Shown here: piece after piece, positions 8,772 through 19,989 of the stretch
Numbering within the stretch: the first letter of the stretch is position 1
Layout: every line of letters begins with the position of its first letter
Assembly: GCF_016591715.1 (NCBI RefSeq)
Contig: NZ_AP024109.1
Span: 1,674,001-1,738,000 of the forward strand
Source: Mesorhizobium sp. J8
GTDB lineage: Bacteria; Pseudomonadota; Alphaproteobacteria; Rhizobiales; Rhizobiaceae
DNA: 64,000 bases
Direction: 5' to 3'
Translations under genes and position numbers: made by a program
The notes under the pieces: generated by a model
Database searches by the model: none
What the model was told of the DNA's origin: nothing
What the model saw: only the letters and a program-made list of their open reading frames with translations

Positions 8772-9367
8772 CGCGCCGTCTTTCCGATCCAGTCCCTGGT
8801 GCGCGCCTCGGGATCCGGGTTCAGCGTTATGTCCGTCACCACCGCGGCGCTGTCGGCGCCGGCCTCGAAGACGCCGTCGAGCCGCTCGGGATTGAGGCCG
8901 CCGATGGCGACCAGCGGAATGGGTGCGACAGCGTCCTTCCACGCGCGAACCCTTTCGAGCCCCTGCGGCGCCCATTTCATCTTCTTCAGGATGGTCGGAT
9001 AGACGGGACCCAGCGCGACGTAGTCGGGCCTGGCTGCCAGGGCGGTTGCCAGTTCGGCATGATCGTGGGTGCTCAGTCCGAGCCTGATGCCGGACGCCCG
9101 TATCTCCGGGAGGTTGGCGGCCTGCAGATCCTCCTGGCCGAGATGGACGAAGTTGCAGCGCTCCTCGATCGCCAGCCGCCAATGATCGTTGACGATGAGC
9201 TGGCAGTCGTGTCTTGCGCACAAGGCCTTTGCCTTGCGGATTTCCGCGCGCAGCCTGTCCTCGTCCTTGTCCTTGATGCGAAGCTGCACCAACCTGACGC
9301 CGAGCGGCACCAGCCGCTCGATCCAGGCCGCGCTGTCGACGATCAGGTAGAAGGGATCGAGCTTCAT
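8762..9367 (-). CDS. thiE: Thiamine-phosphate synthase
   Basis: 201-residue TIM-barrel enzyme joining HMP-PP and the thiazole phosphate to thiamine phosphate. Seen: [14 protein letters not shown] (usual LRxK), a HLGQEDL motif and [27 protein letters not shown] near the C-terminus. It overlaps thiG by 4 bp (ATGA) and thiD by 10 bp. Confidence 0.93.
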   Translation of the reverse strand: MKLDPFYLIVDSAAWIERLVPLGVRLVQLRIKDKDEDRLRAEIRKAKALCARHDCQLIVNDHWRLAIEERCNFVHLGQEDLQAANLPEIRASGIRLGLSTHDHAELATALAARPDYVALGPVYPTILKKMKWAPQGLERVRAWKDAVAPIPLVAIGGLNPERLDGVFEAGADSAAVVTDITLNPDPEARTRDWIGKTARWR

Positions 9368-10137
9368 GAAAAAACCGCCCTGCCGATTGTAGGCGTCGAT
9401 GGCACGGCGACGTCGCGCGGCTCGAGCAGTCCCGAACCATACGCTTCCCGACCGGCATCGACCGCCTTGCTGAAAGCCCGCGCCATGCCCACTGGATCGG
9501 CAGCCTTGGCGACCGCCGTGTTGAGGAGCACGGCGTCAAAACCGAGCTCCATGACGGTTGCCGCGTGCGACGGCCGCCCGAGCCCCGCATCCACGATCAG
9601 CGGAACGCCGGGGAAACGCCCGCGCAACGAGCGCAGCGCCATGATGTTGACCGGTCCGAGCGCCGAACCGATCGGCGCGCACCACGGCATCAGCACCTTG
9701 CAGCCCGCCTCGAGCAGCCGCTCCGCGACGACGAGGTCGTCGGTGGTATAGGGGAATACGCTGAAGCCGTCTTCGCACAGGATGCGTGCCGCCTCGACTA
9801 GGCCGAACACATCGGGCTGCAGCGTGTCGTGGTTGCCGATCACTTCGAGCTTGATCCAGGACGTGCCGAAGACCTCGCGCGCCATCTTCGCGGTCGTCAC
9901 GGCTTCCTTGACCGAATGGCAGCCGGCGGTGTTGGGCAGCACCCTCACTCCGAGCGAGCGGATCAGCGACCAGAATTGTTCGCCGGCCCTGCCGCCAGCC
10001 ATTTCCCGGCGCAGCGAGACGGTGACCACCGAAGTGCCAGACGACTTGACCGCATCGGCAAGGATCGCCGGCGAAGGGTATTGGGCGGTGCCCAGTAGCA
10101 GGCGCGAGGCAAGCTTTGTCCCGAGAAGATCGAACAT
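9364..10137 (-). CDS. thiG: Thiazole synthase
   Basis: 257-residue ThiG forming the thiazole ring from deoxyxylulose phosphate, dehydroglycine and ThiS-thiocarboxylate. Seen: [12 protein letters not shown], the Schiff-base lysine region [23 protein letters not shown] and the [15 protein letters not shown] phosphate site. Sits 3 bp after thiS and overlaps thiE. Confidence 0.95.
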   Translation of the reverse strand: MFDLLGTKLASRLLLGTAQYPSPAILADAVKSSGTSVVTVSLRREMAGGRAGEQFWSLIRSLGVRVLPNTAGCHSVKEAVTTAKMAREVFGTSWIKLEVIGNHDTLQPDVFGLVEAARILCEDGFSVFPYTTDDLVVAERLLEAGCKVLMPWCAPIGSALGPVNIMALRSLRGRFPGVPLIVDAGLGRPSHAATVMELGFDAVLLNTAVAKAADPVGMARAFSKAVDAGREAYGSGLLEPRDVAVPSTPTIGRAVFS

Positions 10138-10140
10138 CGG

Positions 10141-10338
10141 CTAACCTCCCTGCATGGGCGACAGGATTTCGATCCGATCACCGTCATTCAGCCGGAATTC
10201 CGCCCGTTCGGCCGCAGGCACCACGTCGCCGTTCAGCGCGGTGGCGAGCCAGCCGCCCTCATAGTCGAGCTCCCTCAAAAGGGCGTCGAGCGTCGTAGCC
10301 TTGGCCTCAAGCGCTTCGCCGTTGACGATCAGCTTCAT
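10141..10338 (-). CDS. thiS: Sulfur carrier protein ThiS
   Basis: 65-residue ubiquitin-like carrier ending in the required Gly-Gly (SPMQGG), which is adenylated and thiocarboxylated to deliver sulfur to ThiG. The ATG at 10338 starts MKLIVNGE, the normal N-terminus, and lies 32 bp inside the end of thiO. Confidence 0.93.
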   Translation of the reverse strand: MKLIVNGEALEAKATTLDALLRELDYEGGWLATALNGDVVPAAERAEFRLNDGDRIEILSPMQGG

Positions 10339-11314
10339 TGTCAGACTCCAGATTGGCAGATGAATTGAAGAGAAGGCTGGCAGCCTGATCGGCCATGGCC
10401 GGTGAAAGCAGGAAACCGTGCCGGTAGAGACCGTTGACCGTGATCGTGCCATCCTTCCGACGCATCACGCGCGGCAGATTGTCGGGATAGGCAGGACGTA
10501 CGCCCACCCCTGTCTCGACGATTTCGGCCTCGCCGAACGCCGGATGGACCGCGTAGGCCGCATTGAGGAGTTCCATCAGCGAACGGGCGGTGATCGGTCC
10601 GTCGTGGTCGCTTTCGATCATGGTCGCGCCGACCATGAAGTGATGATCGGCCCGCGGCACGATATAGATCGGGTGGCGCGGATGGAGGAGACGCACTGGC
10701 CGGGCCAGCGAGACCTCGCACGTGTGGAGGAGCAGCATTTCACCGCGCACCCCGCGTAAATCGTCGTCGGTTCGCGCGATGCCCGTGCAGTCGATCACCT
10801 GATCAAAGCCGGAAAGCGCAGCCTCGCCCGCCTCGAAAAGAAAGACGACGCCCATCGCTCGCAGTTCGCCGGCGAGGGCCTCGAGCGCCCGGCGGGGATC
10901 GAGGTGGGCTTCGCCGACAAAGAACAGGCCCTGGCGAAAGCGGCCGGCAAGGTCGGGTTCGAGGGCGGCAATCGTTTCCTCGTTGACGGACTCATAGGCA
11001 CGCGTTCGAGCCGCAAAGCGGGCAAGCTCGAAGGCGTCGCGCGCATGGGCAACGACGAGAGTGCCTGCCCTTGTCACCAGCCCGGGCAGTGTCCTTTCCC
11101 ACCAGTCGGCCGAGGTTTTGCCGAGGGTGACAACCGCCTCCTCCGCGCTTTCGCGTTCGCACCAAGGGGCGAGCATGCCGCCAGCCAGCCAGGAGGCATT
11201 GCCGCCGATCTGGCTCCGGATTTCGGCAACCGTGACGGACGCACCCCGCGCGGCCAATTCATGGGCGACGGTGAGACCTGCCACACCGGCACCTTTAACA
11301 AGAATGCGGCGCAT
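10307..11314 (-). CDS. thiO: Glycine oxidase ThiO
   Basis: 335-residue FAD oxidase that converts glycine to the imine used by ThiG in aerobic bacteria. Seen: the Rossmann motif GAGVAGLTVAHELAARGA at the N-terminus, GGNASWLAGGMLAPWCE and a C-terminal NGLYRHGFLLSPAMAD. Starts 4 bp after thiC ends, which indicates tight coupling. Confidence 0.92.
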   Translation of the reverse strand: MRRILVKGAGVAGLTVAHELAARGASVTVAEIRSQIGGNASWLAGGMLAPWCERESAEEAVVTLGKTSADWWERTLPGLVTRAGTLVVAHARDAFELARFAARTRAYESVNEETIAALEPDLAGRFRQGLFFVGEAHLDPRRALEALAGELRAMGVVFLFEAGEAALSGFDQVIDCTGIARTDDDLRGVRGEMLLLHTCEVSLARPVRLLHPRHPIYIVPRADHHFMVGATMIESDHDGPITARSLMELLNAAYAVHPAFGEAEIVETGVGVRPAYPDNLPRVMRRKDGTITVNGLYRHGFLLSPAMADQAASLLFNSSANLESDNEADRQRRSA

Positions 11315-11317
11315 GGC

Positions 11318-13192
<1,875 letters not shown>

Positions 13193-13296
13193 TCAGCTGC
13201 ATTGGAGACCCAGTTCTGTGCCGGAAGGATGTAGGACGCTTTGGTCTGCCTGCTCGACACAGGTCTTCGGGCATGTAGTCCCGCAAAGCGCTTGCA

Positions 13297-13392
13297 CCGT
13301 CCCTACGCCAGTATGAACTGGATCAGGTTCAACGGGTCACTGCGCCGCGAAAGCCAGCAGTATCTCAGCCCCTTGCCGGGACTCCCCTGGTG
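13297..13392 (-). ncRNA. TPP riboswitch (thi-box)
   Basis: On the minus strand the order is CACCAGGGGAGTCCC, then GGGGCTGAGATACTG, ACCCGTTGAACCTGATC and GTTCATACTGGCGTAGGGA. These are the P1 arm, CUGAGA loop and ACCYGAUC-type segments of the TPP aptamer. It ends about 120 bp before thiC and would repress thiCOSGED when TPP is abundant. Confidence 0.96.
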
Positions 13393-14019
13393 AATGCTTC
13401 AAGTTGAACGGGCTGTCCTCCTGTTGTCAAGCGCATATGCCGGCGGCGACCGGCGCGATCGATTTAAACGTCAGTGGAAAAACGCGCCCAAGTGACGGCG
13501 ACAAATCACTCCCGGCACAAACCGCAGGGATAACGAAATTGCCAGACCGTCGGAAAGAAGCTCGATCGCATGATGATCACCCCGTCAATCGGCACCAAAG
13601 GTTTTCACATCACATCGGTGGGCTGCGCCGCATTCGGCCGACCAAAAAGTATGAAAAATGGTCCTGCTGCCTGAAAATTGATTCTGGCCGGACACGCTTC
13701 CGAAATCGGATACTCAAGCACGCTGGAATGTCGATCGCAAAGCATTCCGCTATCGATTCAAGAAAACCACTTCAGATACAAATGCGGCGGGCACCGCATG
13801 TTATATAATGGCCCCGCTTATCGGCGCGAACGACCTGCGCTGCGCGATGCGGAAATCCTCACCCCGACCACCAGTCTCTTCGCGACCAGCCCGGACCGGC
13901 GGGATGAACGGCTATCGGCTCAAGGATCTGGCGCTACGAAGGCGGTGCTTTGTGTGGGCAGTCGCTCATGGCCTCGGTTTCGCACAATCGGGCCGCTGAG
14001 ATGCAACTTTTTTCATCCG
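13393..14019. other. No convincing gene
   Basis: About 630 bp between the thi riboswitch and the porin terminus. Open frames (for example 13404-13808 and 13678-14391 on the plus strand) have no domains and the second runs antisense through the porin. Confidence 0.5.
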
Positions 14020-15183
14020 CTAGAACGAGCGTTGGAAACGCAGTATGCCGCCGACGCTGTTCTTTTTGTCCGCCTTAGTCCAGTTAACCTTGGAAGGGTC
14101 CGCCATGCCGACGCCGAAGTCGCCGCAGCGGTCATAGTCGACTTCGGCTGTAACCGTGAAATCTGGAACGAGCGTATAGGCGACATTCATAGCGACGCCA
14201 TAGTTCTTGAGCTGATCACCCGAGACCTGAAGATTGAACGAAGTCGTCTCGTTGAACTTGTAAGTGGCGCCAGCCCAGAAAGCCCAGTTGCCGCCCCAAA
14301 TTTTATAGAAGCCGCGACCATGAGCGTCGATTGCGTTAGCGGAATCATCATTGAGCTTGCCAATGGAGCCGAAACCCAACATTCCGAATAGGGACAGATC
14401 GTCGGTGACATTAAGGTCGACGCGGACCTTACTGGCTACCGCTTTGTAATTGCTATCATAAGCAACAACCCCGGTGATCGCGCCCCAGTGTTGTGTGTAT
14501 TTCACACCGCCGACTACGTGTGGAACGTAGCTGTCGATTGTGCCGGCCGCGCCTTTGCCTTCTTCAAGCGAGACCACGGCTGAAAATCCGTTAGCGGCAT
14601 CGAAGTAGTACTGGACGACGTTGGTTTCGAACTCACCATAGGGAACGAGCAGCTGATTGAGCACGTTGCCAGGATAGCCGATAAACATATCGAATGCCGA
14701 CCAGTCCTTGCCAACTCGGAAGTCACCAAGCTGAATCCAGGCGAATGTCAAGCTGAGGTCTTTGTTGATGGCATAGTTTTGACTGTCCGGACCCGGATAA
14801 GCATTGCGGTTTCCAAAGTCCATATGCGTCTCGGTATAGGTCTTCAACGTGCCGAGCTCGGTTTCCTGATTGGTCCAGGTCTTCAGCGCGAAGCGGGCAT
14901 TCTTTTGCCAAGTAGCGTTGGTGCTGCCGTCGTCGTGGTCGGTTGCCTTTGCGCCTTCCAAAGAGCCGACGTCACCTAAGCCGATGTCGTAGCGGATGTA
15001 ACCGCCGACGCGCAGGCATGTTTCGGTGCCTGGGATATAAAAATAGCCTGCGCCATAGACGTCGCAGATCTTGACGTATTCTCCCGCGTCTGGCTCGGCG
15101 ACGATGATCGCGTCGACGGCGCGGGCGTCGGAAACTGCGAGCAGGGTCGCAGCTGAGCCGAGAAGAAGGCCCATTGTGTTCAT
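14020..15183 (-). CDS. Rhizobial general porin (Omp2/RopA-like)
   Basis: 387-residue outer-membrane porin of the alphaproteobacterial Omp2 family. Seen: a signal peptide (LLLGSAATLLAVSDARA) ending near residue 22, the family N-terminus EYVKICDVYGAGYFYIPGTETCLRVGG split by a Cys pair (KIC...ETC), alternating beta-strands and a C-terminal Phe (RFQRSF). The ATG at 15183 with GGAG upstream is preferred over the longer frame to 15318. Stands alone. A role in nutrient uptake or envelope adaptation is inferred. Confidence 0.9.
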   Translation of the reverse strand: MNTMGLLLGSAATLLAVSDARAVDAIIVAEPDAGEYVKICDVYGAGYFYIPGTETCLRVGGYIRYDIGLGDVGSLEGAKATDHDDGSTNATWQKNARFALKTWTNQETELGTLKTYTETHMDFGNRNAYPGPDSQNYAINKDLSLTFAWIQLGDFRVGKDWSAFDMFIGYPGNVLNQLLVPYGEFETNVVQYYFDAANGFSAVVSLEEGKGAAGTIDSYVPHVVGGVKYTQHWGAITGVVAYDSNYKAVASKVRVDLNVTDDLSLFGMLGFGSIGKLNDDSANAIDAHGRGFYKIWGGNWAFWAGATYKFNETTSFNLQVSGDQLKNYGVAMNVAYTLVPDFTVTAEVDYDRCGDFGVGMADPSKVNWTKADKKNSVGGILRFQRSF

Positions 15184-15895
15184 TCTTGATCTCCGTTCAA
15201 AGGCAAAAAAATGGCAGGACGCCAAAAGCGAACCTGGCCCCCCCGGACTAACAACGACGAGCACGGCGCTGCGCCTCTTCCGGTCTGACGAGCCCGGCAC
15301 GAGATGGTCCAAGAACAAAGGCGATGGTGACTAAGTCATATTCTGAAATAATAAGCCGCTGTGCCTATGTTACTTTCTGCAATACCGCATGAGAAATTCA
15401 GCATTTCAGAGCCAATCGCCACAGTCATTTCCGCCAGTTGTGGGCAACCTCACAACGGCTTCCAGAGCTGACTGCGCAAATGACGTGCCATCTAGGCGAC
15501 GCAGCTGCGATTTGACGCTCAATGTGCTGGCGGACCTTGGTTTGCGCTCCCTTCCTGTTTGCCCTGGAGATCGAGCCGAGCAAGAAAAGGAAATGTTTTC
15601 GATATGGTTCGTGTGTTCGATACGCGACAGGTTTCGTTCAATGGCGACAGCATTTGTTTGCTGAGCGCCTCGACATCGAGAGACCATGCGGCCGCACCGC
15701 TCGGTATATCGGGCCGGGTGCGCACGACGCCGACATAATAGTCACGAGCGAGACCGGGCATGCTATCCTTGCAGCTTGGCCCGGGCGGCGAGCGTCATCG
15801 TTAGGCCGGAGACCACCGTCGGCGAGGCGAAGCTGGTCAGCTTCCGTTGCAATCTTTCGATGGGGAACGACGAGATCGGCAGCGACGGTGTCGGA
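15184..15895. other. Non-coding or decayed stretch
   Basis: No convincing gene. The piece GTTGCAATCTTTCG at about 15848 resembles an IS6-family inner end and lies where the right end of the decayed transposase next door would be. Confidence 0.4.
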
Positions 15896-16080
15896 TCAAG
15901 CAACTGCGGGGATTTCGAACTGCTCGGCGATCGAAGAATTAGGGATGAAAGCAACCCACGCCGACCCTCGCGCATCACGTGAACCATTTCGATGTCGGAC
16001 CCGCCTTGAAGCAACCGACGACGTGAAAGCGAGCAATAGCTGCATCCGAGCCTTTAACCACCGGTGGTTTTGCTCGATGG
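15896..16080 (-). pseudogene. IS6-family transposase C-terminal remnant, frameshifted
   Basis: Minus strand: IEQNHRWLKARMQ contains the final catalytic Glu motif (usually IEQDHRxIKRR). After a frameshift come GSDIEMVHVMREG (usually GIEIMHMIRKG) and, in a third frame, NSSIAEQFEIPAVA-stop (usually PSLAEQFxxLAA). Three frames are needed, so it is dead. The N-terminal part is not recognisable. Confidence 0.65.
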
Positions 16081-16300
16081 ACTATCCAGGAACCGGTTCC
16101 GGCAAATCGAATGGCTCAGCTATCAGCGGGGTCGACCCTGCAATCGACGTGTCGTTCGTCCGTGGTGGTCCTCAAAGGCGCCGAAGTTGCCGACGAATAA
16201 GCGGCGGTTGGCGTAACATCGTCGAACGGACTGACATAGCGCAAGGACGGAGGAACGCGCAGCGGTAAGGATGGCAGTTATCAGCATAGGACGGTAACTG

Positions 16301-17635
16301 TTGCAGACCTCAACACTGACAAGATATCGCCAGGCCCGCCTGCCTTGGTACACCATCTATCCGACAGTTCCGGACTTCTCTGAGGCGGTCGGCGCCGAGG
16401 CTTATAAGGAATGGCTCAGGAAACTGCCGGCTGACGATCCGGTGTCACTCTATCTCCACGTTCCGTTCTGCCGATCCAGGTGCTGGTATTGTGGCTTCCC
16501 TACCGCCATCGCCCGCCATAATGCGCCGATCCTCAATTATCTGGCGATGCTGCGTGAGGAGATCCGTTTGGTCTCGGAGCAGGCGCCACAGGCGCTACCC
16601 GTGAAAGACGTGCATTTCGGCGGCGGAACGCCGACACTCATTGGGTCAGCCGAGTTCCTCGCTTTGATGAAATTCCTGCGACGCCGCTTCGCTCTCGATA
16701 AGACAGCTACGATCGCCGTCGAGATCGATCCACGCACATTCACGGGGGAGATGGCCGAAGCTTTAGGAGAAGCTGGCGTGACTCGCGCGAGCCTCGGCGT
16801 CCAGACCTTCGATCCCATCGTTCAAAAGGCGATCAACCGGGTCCAGAGCGTGGAGCAGACGGCGGCTGCCGTCGAAATGCTGCGCCGGCACGGAGTAAGC
16901 CGCATTAACTTCGACCTTATGTTCAGTCTCCCGCATCAAACGGTGCAATCCTGCGTCGAGACCGCGAGGGCGGCAGTCGCCATGCGGCCCAACCGGCTTG
17001 CGGTGTTCTGCTACTCGCACATTCCGGCCCTTATAGAGAACCAGCGCCTCATCGAGGAAGCATCTCTTCCGGATAGCGAAGCTCGCGCCGAACAGGATGC
17101 AGCCGTGGCCGTGACCCTGATTGCCGCCGGCTATCGCGAGATCGGGCTCGACCATTTCGCGTTGCCGGACGACGAGCTCGCGCTTGGTCAGAAAACCGGG
17201 CGCCTGCGGCGCAACTCCCTCGGTTACTCGGCCGACACCTGCAAAACTCTAGTCGGTTTTGGCGCGGCGGCTATTGGCCGTGTCGGCGAAGGATACATCC
17301 AGAACGAAGTTACACGGGATGCCTACATGCAGCGTATCGCAGTTGGTCGTCTGGCGACGTCAAAGGGCTGGCGCCTAACCGACGACGACCGGGTGAGAGC
17401 TGCAATCATCGAGCGACTAATGTGCGATCTCGAGGCCGATGTGCCGTCAATTTGTGCCGCTCATGGATCTGATCCGATCCGTTTTCTCGATTCAACTGAA
17501 CGCTTGGCGATTTTGGCCGAGGACGGGATAGTAGACGTCGAAAATGGTCGTATTCGCGTAAGGCGGCAGCATCGCTTTGTACTTCGCGCGGTTGCTGCCG
17601 CATTCGATGCTTTTCTCGACCGGGCTGCTCCTTAA
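16301..17635 (+). CDS. Radical-SAM coproporphyrinogen III oxidase-like protein (HemN variant)
   Basis: 444 residues, similar in length and order to HemN, which decarboxylates coproporphyrinogen III without O2. Seen: ARLPWYTIYPTVPDF, the radical-SAM motif C57RSRC61WYC64GF, HFGGGTPT and the HemN C-terminal part (VRAAIIERLMCDLEAD). Odd: true HemN has CxxxCxxCxC, but here the fourth Cys is Phe66, as in HemW-type proteins. The start is TTG 16301, chosen because MQTSTLTRYRQARLPWYT matches HemN; AGGACGG lies 8 bases upstream. It may have reduced or altered activity. No FNR box is seen upstream. Confidence 0.85.
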   Translation: MQTSTLTRYRQARLPWYTIYPTVPDFSEAVGAEAYKEWLRKLPADDPVSLYLHVPFCRSRCWYCGFPTAIARHNAPILNYLAMLREEIRLVSEQAPQALPVKDVHFGGGTPTLIGSAEFLALMKFLRRRFALDKTATIAVEIDPRTFTGEMAEALGEAGVTRASLGVQTFDPIVQKAINRVQSVEQTAAAVEMLRRHGVSRINFDLMFSLPHQTVQSCVETARAAVAMRPNRLAVFCYSHIPALIENQRLIEEASLPDSEARAEQDAAVAVTLIAAGYREIGLDHFALPDDELALGQKTGRLRRNSLGYSADTCKTLVGFGAAAIGRVGEGYIQNEVTRDAYMQRIAVGRLATSKGWRLTDDDRVRAAIIERLMCDLEADVPSICAAHGSDPIRFLDSTERLAILAEDGIVDVENGRIRVRRQHRFVLRAVAAAFDAFLDRAAP

Positions 17636-17918
17636 CGAGAGGCGCGAGTGCGAGGGTAAACAGCGCAACTGTGAACGGCCGAGACCGAGCGCCGCCCACG
17701 TGCCGACCACCTTTGACTTGGCAGGGCGTGGCATGCTGCTGGGCGCAGCGATGTGACCTTCGTCCGACTTCGTTGACTGGGGTTGAGGGAGCATGCGTTG
17801 CCCGCGAGCCTCTTGGTTGCCGCTCCATCCACGAGACTCAGCCATTTGTGGCAGTTGAGGCCGAATTCGATTATGCCGCTTCTTTCAGGACTATGCGACT
17901 GGCGCTGGCGGTGCTTTT

Positions 17919-18866
17919 TCAGTTGAATTTGATGCTCGCCTGCGCGAACACGCCGTAGCGCTCAGCCTCCCAATGCAGGCGCTGCGGTCTGCCACCACCC
18001 GCCGTTTCCTCGAAATGAGCGGCGCCAGTCGATGTCGCGCGCCAATAGCGGGTGCCGATGCCGATATTGAACAAATCCGTGACCTTGTAATTCAACATTG
18101 CCTCGAGCTGGACGCCATGCCCGGTGCCGTCTTCGGGTTGGGGATTGATCTCGGGGCGCAAATGGTGCTGATCTTTGCCGTCAAGCCGCGTGAACAGCAC
18201 CGCAACGTCACCAGAAAGACTGAGCCGTTCGGTGAGTTGCGTCTGCCCGGTCAGCCCGAGTCGCAGCGAATGCCAATCGTTATCCTGGCTGATGCCGACC
18301 GTATTGGTCGCAATGGCTGGCACGCAAACCTCCGGGTTGGCCGCCTGCTGCTCGCAACCGGCGGCGTGGTAGCTCTCGTTCCAGAAATTGTAGCCGACAA
18401 GAGCACCGATGCGGTAGCGCGGCGTGTCCCAGAAATTGTATCCGAGATCGGCGGTGAAATAGGAAATGCGGCCGCTTTGTTGATCGGACAACGTGTTCGA
18501 ATAGATGTGATTTTTAAGCTGGAAATCCTCGTCGGTAAGGGAGCCCTGGGCGATTCCGCCCGCACCGAGAAAACCCTTGATGAAGATGTTAGTCGGATTG
18601 TGGGTCGCGTTGAAGAAGACTTCGCCAGAACGCGCATCCAGATCGTTGTATGTGAGCCGCGAGACCAGAACAGCGCCGTGGGTGCCGTAGAGGTCCTTCG
18701 ATGCTTTGCCGCTGCTGTACCAGTAGCGCAGCCCGCCCTCGAATGAAAAGACCGGGGACTGAGCGCCGGCGACTGCCGCCGGTTCGGTGACCGCCGGAGC
18801 GTCGGCAGCGGCGGCACCGACGGACAGACAGCAGAACGCGATATATGTCAAAACCACTCGCCGCAT
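17919..18866 (-). CDS. Outer-membrane beta-barrel protein with NifA/sigma-54-type promoter
   Basis: About 315 residues. N-terminal signal peptide (VVLTYIAFCCLSVGAAAADA), then a barrel with Trp/Tyr-rich strands: FEGGLRYWYSSGK, FTADLGYNFWDTPRYRIGALVGYNFW, LRLGLTGQTQLTERLSLSGDVAVLF, and a last strand YGVFAQASIKFN. Two Cys (CEQQAANPEVC) may form a loop disulfide. The ATG at 18866 is preferred over TTG 18872 because GGAG sits 10 bases upstream of it. About 240 bp upstream is a textbook sigma-54 promoter with a NifA site on the same strand, so expression in nodules is expected. Function unknown; possibly host-facing surface modification or transport. Confidence 0.8.
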   Translation of the reverse strand: MRRVVLTYIAFCCLSVGAAAADAPAVTEPAAVAGAQSPVFSFEGGLRYWYSSGKASKDLYGTHGAVLVSRLTYNDLDARSGEVFFNATHNPTNIFIKGFLGAGGIAQGSLTDEDFQLKNHIYSNTLSDQQSGRISYFTADLGYNFWDTPRYRIGALVGYNFWNESYHAAGCEQQAANPEVCVPAIATNTVGISQDNDWHSLRLGLTGQTQLTERLSLSGDVAVLFTRLDGKDQHHLRPEINPQPEDGTGHGVQLEAMLNYKVTDLFNIGIGTRYWRATSTGAAHFEETAGGGRPQRLHWEAERYGVFAQASIKFN

Positions 18867-19118
18867 CGGCAAATTTCTCCTTTTGTGTTGATTTTCCGGT
18901 CCTGTCGCGGGACATGCAGAAATTGACCAGGTCGGTCAGACTGCAGAGTTGGTCTCCAGGCAAGAGCATCATGCTCAGAAAGTGCCGGGCAGGCGCTTGG
19001 CCCGGCTGCGGTTTTGCAATGCTGCCGCTGCTCCATCAGAGGTCTGCTACCCTGATCCCGGGAGACAACATCGTCCACATTGCGACACCCTCCGCGTGAG
19101 GCGTTTAGCGACACCCGA

Positions 19119-19134
19119 AGCAACATGCGTGCCA
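19119..19134 (-). promoter_or_regulatory. Sigma-54 promoter for the beta-barrel gene
   Basis: Minus strand TGGCACGCATGTTGCT is a perfect match to TGGCACG-N4-TTGCT with GG-N10-GC spacing. Transcription would start near 19107 and run left to the gene starting at 18866. Confidence 0.85.
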
Positions 19135-19187
19135 AAGACCGGAACTCTTTAAATGCATGGGAACTCGATTGCGGCATGTCCGACATT

Positions 19188-19203
19188 TGTCGCACCTCGG
19201 ACA
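19188..19203 (-). promoter_or_regulatory. NifA upstream activator site
   Basis: TGTCGCACCTCGGACA is TGT-N10-ACA. Its centre is about 89 bp upstream of the start predicted from the sigma-54 promoter at 19119, a normal distance for NifA. Confidence 0.75.
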
Positions 19204-19658
19204 ATGCCAAAGGATCCTGTCGCAAATTCCCGGTGAGAAGGTTGAGGAGCCATGCCGCGGAAGCCCCTCGCTTGGATCCGGGCTTCCCCGCCATGACACG
19301 CCCGCTCGGTGCGACCAGCGGCGCCGGCTGTATCTGACTGGTGCTGTGTCTGCCGGGACAGGTTCTGGGTGCCGATTATTCGAGCGCGCCAGGATCGCCT
19401 GTTGGCTTTGATTTACAGCAGTCCACGTCTGCCACCATTCTAGAGCATGATTGTTGCCGCTCGCGTCTCCAAACCGTGACTTCCCGCTCGCGAACGTCAA
19501 CGAGGCATCTCGCGTCTTCGGCGTCCCGGGCAGATATGAAAGAACCCTCGACGGGTTTCCTTCAAAATTCTGCAAGGAATTCGACAAAATAGCGACACGC
19601 TTGCGCCGCAAGCCGCGCAAGAGTTGGTAACTGATTGAAATTCAAGTATCAATGCATC
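19204..19658. other. No gene seen between two divergent sigma-54 promoters
   Basis: 455 bp without a supported gene. It separates the leftward sigma-54 promoter at 19119 from the rightward one at 19659. Confidence 0.45.
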
Positions 19659-19674
19659 TGGCGCGACTTTTGCT
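19659..19674 (+). promoter_or_regulatory. Sigma-54 promoter upstream of small ORF and groESL
   Basis: TGGCGCGACTTTTGCT fits TGGCACG-N4-TTGCT with one change and exact GG-N10-GC spacing. The start would be near 19686. I found no TGT-N10-ACA site within 150 bp upstream. Confidence 0.65.
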
Positions 19675-19764
19675 CTCTGCAGTTTAACATGCGTTATATG
19701 ACTATAACGCGTGCGCGGTCTAATTTATTTAAAGGCGCGAAACAATCCGGAATGGAGCAAGACA

Positions 19765-19989
19765 ATGACATGTACTATGGCGGCAACGATCTTCCTTATG
19801 GTTTCGACATTGACTTTCGCATTGGAAACAAAAGAAGCCAACAGTTTGCGGAGCCTGCATTGCTGGGCACATCAGCACGCATCCGTGGCAGCCGCAAAAA
19901 TGCGCACGTCCCCTCTGTCAAAGGAGACAGTGGATGCTTCTTTCGTTTCATATCGTTGCCGTAAGTTGAATCCGTCCTGCCTGATGTGA
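19765..19989 (+). CDS. Small secreted-type protein, unknown
   Basis: 74 residues. MTCTMAATIFLMVSTLTFA looks like a signal peptide. The mature part is short and has three Cys (HCW, RCR, SCLM). The ATG at 19765 follows GGAG by 8 bases. It lies 79 bp after the predicted sigma-54 start and 310 bp before groES. No family is recognised. It could be a nodule-expressed peptide, but coding status is unproven. Confidence 0.4.
   Translation: MTCTMAATIFLMVSTLTFALETKEANSLRSLHCWAHQHASVAAAKMRTSPLSKETVDASFVSYRCRKLNPSCLM

Noticed and set aside
8772..9590. N-terminal extension of the thiD frame
   Set aside because: Runs through thiE and thiG in another frame; thiD starts at 8771 with its normal N-terminus.
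13678..14391. 237-codon plus-strand frame
   Set aside because: Its second half is antisense to the porin; the first half has no motif.
16286..16300. GGTAACTGTTGCAGA, like an IS6 end
   Set aside because: Points into the hemN-like gene and away from the transposase remnant; has an inserted base.
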